DNA of 64,000 nucleotides from Gemmatimonas sp. (GCA_023910675.1 JAAVWC010000001.1:496001-560000); one strand, 5' to 3'; shown: positions 17,421-26,016, counted from the stretch's first letter. Numbers and translations are program-made. The notes: generated by a model not told the origin, from the letters alone.

Positions 17421-18823
17421 GGGAATGTCCCAAGGCTAGTTGAAAGTCGAGTGGTGCCTCAAGGATGCTGCTCACGCAGCATCGAGTGGTGATGAGAGTT
17501 TGCCACGCAGCGCCGCTTGGAGCAAGCCGAGGTGTTGATAGCCCTTCACCTTGCGGAACTGCTTTTCAATGTCGAGCAGGGTAGCGGCGCACCACCGCTG
17601 TTTCTGATCACTTGTCCGCCAGCGCGTGATCCGATGCGTCTTCGCTTCGACGCGGGCCATGACACTCTCAATCAGGTTCGTAGTTTTAAAGCTGATGCCC
17701 AGCTTCGCGAACACCTCCAAGCGATGCAGGGTGAGCGTTTCTTCGAGGCCTTCCTCAAGGCTGCGCGCGGCAGACGCGTTCTGTTGTTTGAGGTCTTTCA
17801 CCAGGCGCCACAGGGCGTGCTGGGCGTCGGCGTACGTGGATTTCGCGTAGGCCGTCTGCAGCTTGCGGCGCCAGAGCGCGTGTTGGGTCTTGGGGAGGTA
17901 GCTCAGCACATTCTCGCGCTTGTGCCACTGACAGCGCTGAATCGGGACGCGCTCGCCGAACACGTCGCGGACGGCGGCGCTCAGGCCCTTGGCCCCGTCC
18001 AACACTACCAACAAGCCGGCGGGCGCTTGAAAGCCGCGCTCCACCAACTCGCGCAGGAAGGCGGCACACACGCGCTTATTCTCCGTGGCCGTCTGCACGA
18101 GGCCCAGCAGGCGCTTTTCGCCCGTCGTGGTCACGCCGAGCGCGATGACTACCTGATCGTCGGCGAACGCCTTGCCGTCCAGCAGGAGCACCAACCACTC
18201 GGCATCATCGTGCCGCCGCTCGTGCAGCGTCTGCAGCGCCTTCGCGCTGGCGCGCACGAACCGTCGCGAGACACTCGACTTTGTGAGACCGAACGCCTCG
18301 GGCACGGCTTCCGCCGCCGCTTCGTAGTCGCGACAGGAAAGTCCGCCCAACACCCGGCGAAAGAGACCGACATCCTGACCGCGAGGCGTCTGCAACTGGG
18401 CGTAGGTGGCCAACGGGACCTCGGTGTTCGTCGCGCGGTCGCGCACGCGGGGCACCTGAATCGGCAGTTTCTGATCCGCCAGAAACACCGAGCCCGCCTG
18501 CGCGCCCCAGCGGGCGATACCCGGGCGACCATCCGCATGGGCGTAGCGGGGCCCCGCCAGCGCGAGGACCTCCTGCTGCAAGGCGTCTTCGACCGCCTGT
18601 AGGCCCAGCGGGATCAGCGCTTGTATCATCGCCAACGCGAGGCTGTTGGCCTCGAGCGGCGCCGGCTCCGACCGCGGCGTGGGCGTCGGCGTCTGGTGCG
18701 CGGGTGACTTCGTTCGTACTCTTGGCATGGGGGGTGTCTCCTATTGCGGCGCGAATCCTGGCAGGGATCAACGCTTCAGTATGGAGGCACCACCCGACTT
18801 TCAACTAGACTGGGGACAGACCC
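17421..18823 (-). mobile_element. IS256-type element, copy 2 (nested in ISL3)
   Basis: 1403 bp with an exact 9-bp duplication CTCTCCCAT at 17412-17420 and 18824-18832. It has the same length and the same transposase as copy 1 at 12042-13444, in inverse orientation. Confidence 0.93.
17472..18728 (-). CDS. IS256-family transposase, copy 2
   Basis: 418 residues, identical in protein sequence to copy 1, with the same DDE motifs (LLLDGKAF, VVLDGAKGL, TTNLIESVMARV). It is intact and is the likely source or product of the second insertion. Confidence 0.93.
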   Translation of the reverse strand: MPRVRTKSPAHQTPTPTPRSEPAPLEANSLALAMIQALIPLGLQAVEDALQQEVLALAGPRYAHADGRPGIARWGAQAGSVFLADQKLPIQVPRVRDRATNTEVPLATYAQLQTPRGQDVGLFRRVLGGLSCRDYEAAAEAVPEAFGLTKSSVSRRFVRASAKALQTLHERRHDDAEWLVLLLDGKAFADDQVVIALGVTTTGEKRLLGLVQTATENKRVCAAFLRELVERGFQAPAGLLVVLDGAKGLSAAVRDVFGERVPIQRCQWHKRENVLSYLPKTQHALWRRKLQTAYAKSTYADAQHALWRLVKDLKQQNASAARSLEEGLEETLTLHRLEVFAKLGISFKTTNLIESVMARVEAKTHRITRWRTSDQKQRWCAATLLDIEKQFRKVKGYQHLGLLQAALRGKLSSPLDAA

Positions 18824-19377
18824 CTCTCCCATCGGGCCAATCTCAGCCCCGAAAAGCGCCGCGCTCTCACCACCTTGCTCGCAGCGAACAAGCGGTTGCA
18901 CACGGCCTACGTGTTGAAGGAGCAGTTCGGCCAACTCTGGGAGTATCGCCGTGTCGCATGGGCGCGGAAGTTCTTCGAGACGTGGCGCCGCGCCCTCCGC
19001 TGGCAGCGGCTCGCCCCGTTTGAGCAGTTTGCCGCGCTGATCGAACGCCACTGGGACGGCATCGCCGCGTACTGCGAACCTGACAACTAAGTGGCGCTCG
19101 GCTTCGTCGAGGGCCTCAACAATAAGGTGCGGGTGATTCAGCGCCGCTGCTACGGCATCCGCGACGAGCAGTACCTCCGCCTCAAGGTCCTTACCTGTAC
19201 ACTCCCGCCGCTTCCACGGGAAGAAAACGGGTGAGAATCACCCACACGATTCCCCGAAGAGCCCTCATAGAAAATGGTTGCATCAATAACAATTCGCTTA
19301 GGTACAGGGGGACACCACACACTACGCGCGCTCCCGCCGGTAATGATTCTTGCCCCTCTGGCGTATGAGGCGTTGAC

Positions 19378-22093
19378 ATGCCGATCCTCCTTGATGACAG
19401 CTTCCACTTCACGCTGGCCCACTCGCTCTTTTATGAGCCGATTGGGCATTATCGCCCGAATGACGCGGATTATTTCGACGTAGCACGGCGCCATCTGCCG
19501 GCGTCGTGGCAGATCCTACGCCACGACATCTGGTACAACTGCGTCCCGCCAAACGCGACGCCGCCATCGCAAGGATGGAAGATTCACATCTCCGGGACGA
19601 ACGGTAATTCGGCAAGCGTCTTGGCCACGGTCGCCGAGTTGGCACGCGGGCGGGGGACGCCGTTTAAGTTCGCGCTCGACAACTTCATCTTTCGTCTTCT
19701 GAATGGAAAGAATTGGCCGCGAGGGGGCTCCGGCAAGTTCATCACTATGTACCCGAGTAGTGCCGAAGAATGTGGGCAGCTGCTCGAGGCTCTGCGGCGG
19801 GCAATGCTTGGCTACAATGGCCCCTACATCCTCTCCGACCGTCGGTATCGCGAGTGTCGAACCGTCCACTACCGCTACGGCGGCATCGCTCCGACCAAAC
19901 GACTCACGGTCTCGGGGGAGCAGCGAGCGGTCATACAGGGGACGGCGGGTCAGGTGATCGACGATGAACGAAATCCGTTCTTCGTGCTACCGGACGGCGT
20001 AGTTGATCCATTCGCGGAGACAGAGCAGACCGGTTCGGGCACGCCAGAGGGTGTGACACTGCGCGACGGCCGGTATCAGATCTCCAGCGCCATTTCCTTC
20101 TCCAACTCCGGTGGCGTATATCTCGGCACTGACACGACGACTGGCCGGCAGATAATTATCAAAGAGGCCCGGCCTTTCACCAGTCAGAATCTGGGCGGTA
20201 CCGACGCAGTCTGGCTGCTTAAAAAGGAAGAGAGGCTTCTCCGGTTGGTTGGGGACCTTCACATTGCGCCGCAGGTCGTCGAGTTCTTCCAGGAATGGGA
20301 GCACTACTACCTTGTCGAAGAATACATCGAGGGCCAAATCCTCAGGGGCTACAACGCCAAGTGGGCCCTTGCCCTTAATGTGGCCCCCACGCAGGCGGAG
20401 GCTGACGAGTACCTCCGGCGGTTTCGCCAAGTATATCTTCGCCTCGCCGACATGGTCGCAGCGCTGCATGCGCGCAACATCGTGTTCAGCGACCTTTCGC
20501 ACTACAACGTAATCGTGCAGAACGATGGCGCCGACCTCAAGCTGATTGATTTCGAGGGCGCGTATGAGCAGGGCGTAGAACCTCCGCCATTGTTGTATAC
20601 CCCGGGCTTCGCGCCGAAGCAGGTCTGGCAGGATGGGTCGTCCGAGTTTCGCGACGACTACTTCGGGCTTGGCGGACTTATGCTGGCGGCGGTTTGGCCT
20701 ATCAACGCGGTCATGGCACTTGACCCCCAAGCGGCCCAGCCCTTCCTGGCCTCTGCGGTACAAGATCTCGCGCTACCGAAGCCTATTGCCGACCTGATTG
20801 CTGGGCTCCTCGTGGCGGATCGCGACGCGCGGGTAACAACTCTGGACGACGTGCGGACCGCGCTCACACAGGAGTACCCGTCACGGGCGCCAGCGATTTC
20901 GTCGCGCGAGGCGGACGAGTGCGATCTACCCACACTGCTCACCGAACTCGGCGCCTATCTGGACGCCGTCGCGGACCCAACGCGCGACGACCGGCTCTAC
21001 CCGTCCGCCCCTAATGCCTATCAAACGAATCCGCTTTCGATCGCATACGGTGCCACGGGAGTCGCCCACACGCTCTTTCGGCTCCGTGGTGAGATCGCGG
21101 ACGGCACCCGCGATTGGCTAGCACGCCATCGTCCTGAACCCCACCGCGTCCCGCCGGGACTCCAGGTGGGGACCGGCGGCATCGCCTGGGCGCTCTGGGA
21201 GATGGAGTTGCACGACTTGGCGGAGGCCGCGATCCGGCAGAGTAGTGACCACCCACTTCGGTTCGCATCGCCCGACTATATTTGAGGGCGCGGCAGGTTG
21301 GGGTATGGCCCAGCTGCGCTTCTTCCAGGCCACGGGGGATCGGTCCTACCTGAGCCGTGCCCTCGAGGCGGGTGCTCATTTGCAGTCTACAGCCGTGCTG
21401 GCAGACGATGGCCCTTATTGGCTTCGCGAGGGTATGGAGTATGCTGGGCTCGGACATGGCGGGGCGGGGATTGCCTTGTTCCTCCTGTACCTGAGCGCGG
21501 CGTCTGGGGACCCAGAGTTTTGCACGCTCGGGCGGCGCGCACTGGAGCGGGTGATTAGCCAAGCTGTCGTGACGCCCGTGGAAGGGCTCACGTGGCGCGT
21601 TCAAGCGGGGCATCCCACCATCACGCCGTATTGGCGATGGGGGAGCGCTGGGATTGGCATGGTCATCGCGCGCTACAACGCTCAGCTGCCGTTGCGGCCG
21701 TTTACCGCGACACTTGAGCGAATTCTGCTTGATACCGATCGCAAGTATAGCATCTTCCCGGGGCAGCATCTCGGCCTGTCCGGAATTGGGGAGTTCCTCC
21801 TTGATCTGGCCCACTGGCAACCGGCACTGGCGGACCGTGCGACGGCCGCATCGCGGAAGATCTTATCGGGGACCCTGCTCTTCCGCCTTCAGCGGCCGGA
21901 GGGAGTCGCATTCCCCGGCGAATCGCGTACGCGTATCTCGTGTGACTACGCCACGGGCAGTGCCGGGGTGGCGTCCTTTGTCCATCGATGTCTGTCGGGG
22001 GACGCGCAGCCCTTCCTGCTCGATGCGCTGCTCGAACGCGGACACCAGCTGGCGCAGGCGCCGAAGGCGCGCGTCGTGGAAGCCGTCGGGTGA
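19378..22093 (+). CDS. lanKC: Class III-type lanthionine synthetase LanKC (one frameshift)
   Basis: Three-domain RiPP enzyme; with one base removed it reads as about 904 residues, a normal LanKC length. Residues 1 to about 210 correspond to the phosphoSer/Thr lyase domain. Next is a Ser/Thr-kinase domain with a Gly-rich loop (SNSGGVYLG, near 242), ATP-site Lys (IIIKEA, near 262), catalytic loop HARNIVFSDLSHYNVIV (near 370) and DFEG (near 391). The C-terminal LanC-like domain keeps its glycine motifs (AYGATGVAHTLF, FEGAAGWGMAQL, GLGHGGAGIALFLLYL, WRWGSAGIGMVIA, LGLSGIGEFLLDL), but the Cys and Cys-His zinc ligands are missing. That loss is typical of class III and unlike class IV. The break is in a CCC run at 21271-21273; with CC the protein reads FASP-TIFEGAAGWG. 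First gene of the operon; its stop overlaps the exporter start (GTGA). Confidence 0.9.
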
Positions 22094-23865
22094 TCAAACC
22101 CGACGCTCCTAGGGGGCAGGAAGTACGTTGGCTGGTGCGGCAGGTTTGGCCGCATCGCCGGCTCGCGGCGCTGAGCGTGCTCTTTATCGCGCTGAGCACA
22201 GTTCTGGCGACCGCTGACCCCTTGGTCTTGCGCTGGCTCGTTGACCACGGCCTCACGCGGGACGGTGGCCGGGACATGACCGGCGCCATGTTAGTCTTGG
22301 TGGCGATTTACGTGAGTCGGCTGGGCATCGGATACGTCAGCGGCATCGTAGGGTTTCGGCTAACAGCAAGGCTAACGATCGCGATGCGGCATCGTATTTT
22401 CCGTCGGGTGCAGGCGCGGGAACGCGCGTTCTTTGCTATCAATGCGGCGGGCGATCTGCTCCGGACGCTCGAAGATGACGTGGATCACGCGACGCGTACC
22501 GGGGTGGATACCGCGCCGGCCCTCTTTCGATTGGCGCTGACCACAGTCGTCACCATCGGTATCCTTTTCCATCTCGACTGGCGGCTCACTGCGCTGGCAA
22601 CGCCGCTAATCCCCGTGATCGCATACTGGCGTTGGCGCTTTCGCGCGCCGCTCGATGCCTTGGCCGACGACACGCGTCGGGCGTTCGGCGCGCGTACTAC
22701 CGTGCTGACGTCCAGTCTGATCAATAACGAGCAAGTGCAGGCGGTAGGGGCCGAGCGGTTTTTTCGGCATCGATTCGTAGCGGCGATGGCCCAATCGGCG
22801 CGGGCCAGCTTTACACAGCGTCACGCCGAGCTGCGTTTCGGTATCGGCTCAGCGGCGATTGTGGGTGCAGCCACCTTGGTCGTGCTCTGGTGGGGCACGC
22901 GCGAGGTGGTGGGGGGCGGCCTTACGGCAGGGGGATACATCGCATTCTACAGTCTCCTCGGGCGCCTCTTCGAACCCGCTCTCGCCTCCACCGAACTGTA
23001 TACGGCGCTCAAGCGCGCCGGGGCGCCGATTCGACGTCTAATGGCGATCGATGCGGAGTCCAACAGTGACTCCGTGACGCCGCCGCGCGGGGACCGCCTG
23101 TTCTGGGATCGCGTGCGCCTCCAGCACGTAACAGCCGGCTACGCAGACCGCCCGTCCATCTTGCAGGACGTCTCGATGGCGCTGCACGCCGGCGACTTTG
23201 TGGCGCTTATGGGTCCCAGTGGGAGCGGTAAGTCGACTCTGCTGCACGTTCTCATGGGCCTGCACGCGCCCACGGCGGGCACGTGTACCTTCGGGAGCGC
23301 CGAGCACCCCATGCCATCACGAGCAGCGGTCGTACAAGGGGTCGCGTATGTTCCTGCACGGCCCTTTCTAATTGCGGGCACGCTCCGAGATAACGTCTGC
23401 TTGGGCAATCGGACGATTGATGAGGCTGACCTCACGCGCGCCGCCACGATCGCCTGCTTCGACCAAGTAGTGGCTCGCTATGCCGAGGGCTGGGAACACC
23501 AGTTGCTTGCAGACGGAGCAGGGCTTTCGGACGGGGAGCGCCAGCGGCTCGGGTTGGCGCGCGCACTACTCCAAGAGAAGCCTGTCCTTGTTATTGACGA
23601 AGGTACCGGGGCCGTCGACGAAGGCATTGAACAGCTCATTCTCGAGCGGCTCCGCGCTCATCGCCGGGACAGTATCACGCTTTTGGTGACGCATCGCAGC
23701 CAGGCGGCACGCGCGGCCGACGCCACTTATGTGCTCGAGAACGGGCGCCTGCGCCGCAGTGCCGTTGCGACCGTCTCTTCTGAGCCCTCAGGCAACGCGT
23801 GCTACGTCGGGGCTGGGTTCGGCCTATTCGGCCGCAGGGATGTTTCGATAGACAGTCAGGGGTGA
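22090..23865 (+). CDS. lanT: ABC exporter (fused membrane and ATPase domains) of the lanthipeptide cluster
   Basis: 591 residues from GTG 22090, overlapping the lanKC stop. Six predicted helices (about 15-310) form the ABC transmembrane domain (LSVLFIALSTVLATADPLVL, MTGAMLVLVAIYVSRLGIGY, TVVTIGILFHLDWRLTALA). The ATPase domain has Walker A GPSGSGKSTLLHVLMG, signature LSDGERQRLGLARALL and Walker B VLVIDEGTGAVDE. There is no N-terminal C39 peptidase domain, so it cannot itself remove the leader, unlike class II LanT. It lies directly upstream of the precursor genes and probably exports the modified peptide. Confidence 0.88.
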   Translation: MIKPDAPRGQEVRWLVRQVWPHRRLAALSVLFIALSTVLATADPLVLRWLVDHGLTRDGGRDMTGAMLVLVAIYVSRLGIGYVSGIVGFRLTARLTIAMRHRIFRRVQARERAFFAINAAGDLLRTLEDDVDHATRTGVDTAPALFRLALTTVVTIGILFHLDWRLTALATPLIPVIAYWRWRFRAPLDALADDTRRAFGARTTVLTSSLINNEQVQAVGAERFFRHRFVAAMAQSARASFTQRHAELRFGIGSAAIVGAATLVVLWWGTREVVGGGLTAGGYIAFYSLLGRLFEPALASTELYTALKRAGAPIRRLMAIDAESNSDSVTPPRGDRLFWDRVRLQHVTAGYADRPSILQDVSMALHAGDFVALMGPSGSGKSTLLHVLMGLHAPTAGTCTFGSAEHPMPSRAAVVQGVAYVPARPFLIAGTLRDNVCLGNRTIDEADLTRAATIACFDQVVARYAEGWEHQLLADGAGLSDGERQRLGLARALLQEKPVLVIDEGTGAVDEGIEQLILERLRAHRRDSITLLVTHRSQAARAADATYVLENGRLRRSAVATVSSEPSGNACYVGAGFGLFGRRDVSIDSQG

Positions 23866-23903
23866 CTGGGCAGCAAACTTCCACCACAACAACGGAGTGA
23901 ACA

Positions 23904-24077
23904 ATGAGCCGTATTCTGGAGCTTCAGCGCATGGACGCCATCGGCGCGGAGCGGGCGGGCATGCAAGACGCCGAAGACGCCAGCACCTGTAGCTATCTCG
24001 CCTGCGGGAGTTCGACTGCCAGCTGCATCGCCTGCTGCGGTGGAACAACCTGCACGCACACCCAGTCCACCTTCTAG
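23904..24077 (+). CDS. Lanthipeptide precursor 1 (LanA1)
   Basis: 57 residues, too short for routine gene calling, with an RBS (CGGAGTG) seven bases before ATG. The leader starts MSRILELQRM; ILxLQ is the class III leader motif bound by LanKC. The leader runs through GAERAGM and an acidic patch (DAEDA). The core begins about residue 27: STCSYLACG, then SSTASCIACC, GGTTC and the tail THTQSTF. Two tandem copies of Ser-x2-Ser-x3-Cys (27/30/34 and 37/40/44) match the labionin/lanthionine ring pattern of class III. Six Cys in all (29, 34, 41, 44, 45, 50). It pairs with the next gene, which has the same length and near-identical layout. Confidence 0.85.
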   Translation: MSRILELQRMDAIGAERAGMQDAEDASTCSYLACGSSTASCIACCGGTTCTHTQSTF

Positions 24078-24089
24078 GAGAGTTCACCA

Positions 24090-24263
24090 ATGCATGCCAT
24101 TCTTAACCTGCAGACGCTGAATCCGACTGGCCCCGAAGCCGCCGGCATGCTCAGCGGCGAGGATACGAGCACCTGCAGCTATATCGGGTGCGGCAACTCC
24201 ACCGCGAGCTGCATCGGATGCTGCTCTGGGACCTGTGACAATCACACCAAGTCCACCTTCTAG
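24090..24263 (+). CDS. Lanthipeptide precursor 2 (LanA2)
   Basis: 57 residues, 12 bp after precursor 1, with RBS GGAGAG. The leader begins MHAILNLQTL, again with the ILxLQ class III recognition motif, and continues to EAAGM and an acidic GED. The core from about residue 27 reads STCSYIGCG, NSTASCIGCC, SGTC and the tail DNHTKSTF. The two Ser-x2-Ser-x3-Cys motifs sit at exactly the same positions as in precursor 1, and the last four residues (KSTF/QSTF) are nearly the same. Cys at 29, 34, 41, 44, 45 and 49. The leaders have diverged while the cores are kept, which suggests a duplicated pair making either a two-component product or variants. Confidence 0.85.
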   Translation: MHAILNLQTLNPTGPEAAGMLSGEDTSTCSYIGCGNSTASCIGCCSGTCDNHTKSTF

Positions 24264-24309
24264 TTTCGAACGCTAGCGCCGTTCACCCCTGACTTCCGTA
24301 GCCTCCGGT

Positions 24310-24346
24310 CGTCGGCTCTCAGCGCACTACTGTGCCTGGGCCGACG
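24310..24346. terminator. Possible bidirectional terminator stem between lanA2 and lanC
   Basis: CGTCGGC (24310-24316) can pair with GCCGACG (24340-24346) around the convergent ends of precursor 2 and lanC. There is no T-tract on either side, so this is only a candidate. Confidence 0.3.
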
Positions 24347-25571
24347 GCTGGCGACCGCGGTCAGGCGTCCGTTCGAAGGTTAGCAAGCAGCTGGTCACAG
24401 CCGGATCATGTAGACGAAGCATAAGGTACCCGATACCCGCCAGGCCCTGCCAGAGCCCCGGCCCGTCGGCGACTCCTTCGTCGAGCGAGAGGGATCGATA
24501 GCCGTGCGTGAGGACGTGGGTGGCCACCGAGTGTCCCCAGCGATGCGCTGGCACGGCGAGCGCCGGATCGAGCATACTGGACGCTTCCACGAGAAAATCC
24601 ACTTGCCCGAGCCACCCGCAACAGAGGTTGGCAGGGCCGGCCACGCGCTGTGTAGACAGAGTGTCTGCGATCAGCCGCAGATCGGTCGCGAGGCCGTGAT
24701 GCGCCGGCAGCTGCCGCAGGCACGAAAGGCGAGCCAGCCCAATCCCGACAGCGCCATGACACCACGCGGCGTAGGTGTGCGCGTCGGCAATATCGCGCGT
24801 GTCTGCCCAGGCGCGGGTGGCTGGGCGATAGCAGGCGCGCTCCAATGCGAAGGCCGACTCCGCCAACGCCACGGCCTCGGCATCCTGCAGGTAGCTGCCT
24901 GCTCGCACCAATGCGAGCGACACGCCCGTGACGCCGTGGGCCAGCCCTGCTTGGGGACGCCCAAAGCGGGGCGACCAGACCGACAAACCTAATTCGGGAT
25001 CAAGGACGCGCGGCGCGTCTTTCAACGCTGCGACGATGGCCCGCAACCGCTGATCGCGGGTCGGCGTGGGCGGGAGCGCCATGAGACCGAGTGCGAGCAT
25101 CGGGAGGCCCCAGTACAGTTCCGTGAACCCCACCTCAGCAAACACCTCTTCGAGCGGCGCCGTGACGACATTCGCCGCCGCCTCGCGCAACGCCGTGTCG
25201 CCGAGGGCGCGCCCCGCATCCTCAAGGGCGAAAAGGAGGGAGCCGAGTCCGGTAAGACCCACCCCGACGCGCCGAGCATACGTCAAAATCGCAGACGGCT
25301 CCGCGCAGACCGCACAGGCAGACGCCAGGGCGTCGGTGGCGACCTGCGCGAAGCGATCGGACTGCGTCGCGCGCGCGAGGTGGGCAAGCATCCATGCTTC
25401 ACCGGTTTGACCATTGAACATCCCTGCAGCGTCGCTTGGCGCACGGTGCACATCAAAACCCCGCCCCCACCACACCCCTATCGTCGGTGCGGGGCGGCTC
25501 GCCTCGCAGATCAGTTCGCCAACGCGAATTGCGCAGGCCATATACAGCGCATCTTGTGGTGCTGTGGTCAT
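24327..25571 (-). CDS. lanC: Stand-alone LanC-type cyclase with complete zinc site
   Basis: 414 residues, minus strand, convergent with the precursors. The double alpha-barrel glycine motifs of the LanC family are present: GVGLTGLGSLLFAL (about 102-116), GLAHGVTGVSLALV (His212), AAWCHGAVGIGLARL (Cys271-His272), NLCCGWLGQVDFLVEA (Cys317-Cys318) and GLWQGLAGIGYLMLRL near the end. In known LanC enzymes the zinc ligands are the Cys of WCxG plus Cys-His in CHG. Here the last pair is Cys-Cys, as in the prochlorosin synthetase ProcM. The closest overall look is to the C-terminal cyclase half of LanM enzymes without the dehydratase half. Its job is probably thioether closure on products of LanKC. Confidence 0.88.
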   Translation of the reverse strand: MTTAPQDALYMACAIRVGELICEASRPAPTIGVWWGRGFDVHRAPSDAAGMFNGQTGEAWMLAHLARATQSDRFAQVATDALASACAVCAEPSAILTYARRVGVGLTGLGSLLFALEDAGRALGDTALREAAANVVTAPLEEVFAEVGFTELYWGLPMLALGLMALPPTPTRDQRLRAIVAALKDAPRVLDPELGLSVWSPRFGRPQAGLAHGVTGVSLALVRAGSYLQDAEAVALAESAFALERACYRPATRAWADTRDIADAHTYAAWCHGAVGIGLARLSCLRQLPAHHGLATDLRLIADTLSTQRVAGPANLCCGWLGQVDFLVEASSMLDPALAVPAHRWGHSVATHVLTHGYRSLSLDEGVADGPGLWQGLAGIGYLMLRLHDPAVTSCLLTFERTPDRGRQPSAQAQ

Positions 25572-25613
25572 TGGTCACTAGGGGATGCGGGTTAACGCCG
25601 TCGCGCGGCACGT

Positions 25614-25649
25614 GCTCCTCTTGACAATCGATAGGAGCATCGCGAGTAT
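25614..25649 (+). promoter_or_regulatory. padR promoter with the shared 18-bp element
   Basis: GCTCCTCTTGACAATCGA at 25614-25631 is identical to the element upstream of the OmpR-like gene (16373-16390, minus strand). TTGACA (25621-25626) is a consensus -35; GAGTAT follows after 17 bp as a weak -10. The start codon of padR is at 25678. The region also separates the divergent lanC. Confidence 0.6.
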
Positions 25650-25677
25650 ACCGCCACTCCTTAATCGAGTCTAGTGT

Positions 25678-26016
25678 ATGATCCCACGACGGGCAGAGTT
25701 GATCCAGGGCACTCTCGACATGTTGGTGCTCAAAGTGTTGCAATTGGGTGACATGCATGGCTGGGGCATCACTGAGCGGATTGAACGGATGTCGGAAGAA
25801 GTGCTGCAAGTGGGGCAGGGCTCGCTCTACCCCGCCCTCTATCGGCTCGAGTCGCAAGGGGTCATTCGATCGTATTGGGGCGTGACGGAGAACAACCGCC
25901 GCGCGCGCTACTATGCGATCACCGCCAAAGGCAAGCCGCGCTTCGCACAGGAACGCGCGGACTGGCAGCGCCTCGCGTCGGCGATCGAACTGGTCCTTAC
26001 GGCTACAACGGCGTAG
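25678..26016 (+). CDS. PadR-family transcriptional regulator
   Basis: 112 residues. The PadR winged helix is clear: ELIQGTLDMLVLKVLQLGDMHGWGITERI, then LQVGQGSLYPALYRLESQGVIRSYWGVTENNRRARYYAITAKG. It is followed without a gap by the ADOP permease (stop codon directly before ATG). This pairing is widespread in Acidobacteriota and Gemmatimonadota. It probably controls the transport genes downstream, and perhaps lanC, through the intergenic region it shares. Confidence 0.92.
   Translation: MIPRRAELIQGTLDMLVLKVLQLGDMHGWGITERIERMSEEVLQVGQGSLYPALYRLESQGVIRSYWGVTENNRRARYYAITAKGKPRFAQERADWQRLASAIELVLTATTA

Larger units (their letters stand above)
16569..19234 (+). pseudogene. ISL3-family transposase, broken by IS256 and a stop codon
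   Basis: The first part (16569-17420, 284 codons) has the zinc-finger-like N-terminus (CGVCGW, RCAAC) and ISL3 core motifs (VIGIDEISIRKGHVYRIIV, YDKFHVLRQL). The reading continues after the IS256 insertion at 18833 (RANLSPEKRRALTTLLAANK...). It meets an in-frame TAA at 19088-19090 between YCEPDN and VALGFVEGLNNKVRVIQRR, where this family normally has Lys, and ends at TGA 19232-19234. Two independent lesions make it inactive. Confidence 0.88.
16457..19263 (+). mobile_element. ISL3-family element carrying a nested IS256 copy
   Basis: The ends are inverted repeats beginning GGCTCTTCG (left 16457; right end 19263 on the other strand), with TCGTGTGGGT conserved further in. An exact 8-bp duplication, CTCATAGA, flanks it at 16449-16456 and 19264-19271. 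Without the nested 1403-bp IS256 copy and its 9-bp duplication the element is about 1.4 kb. It sits between the divergent regulator gene and lanKC, about 115 bp before the lanKC start. Confidence 0.92.

Noticed and set aside
19378..22093. Class IV (LanL) synthetase
   Set aside because: The cyclase domain lacks the zinc-binding Cys and Cys-His residues that LanL enzymes keep, and the precursors have class III ILxLQ leaders.
22090..23865. Class II LanT with leader peptidase
   Set aside because: There is no N-terminal C39 peptidase domain; the protein begins directly with membrane helices.
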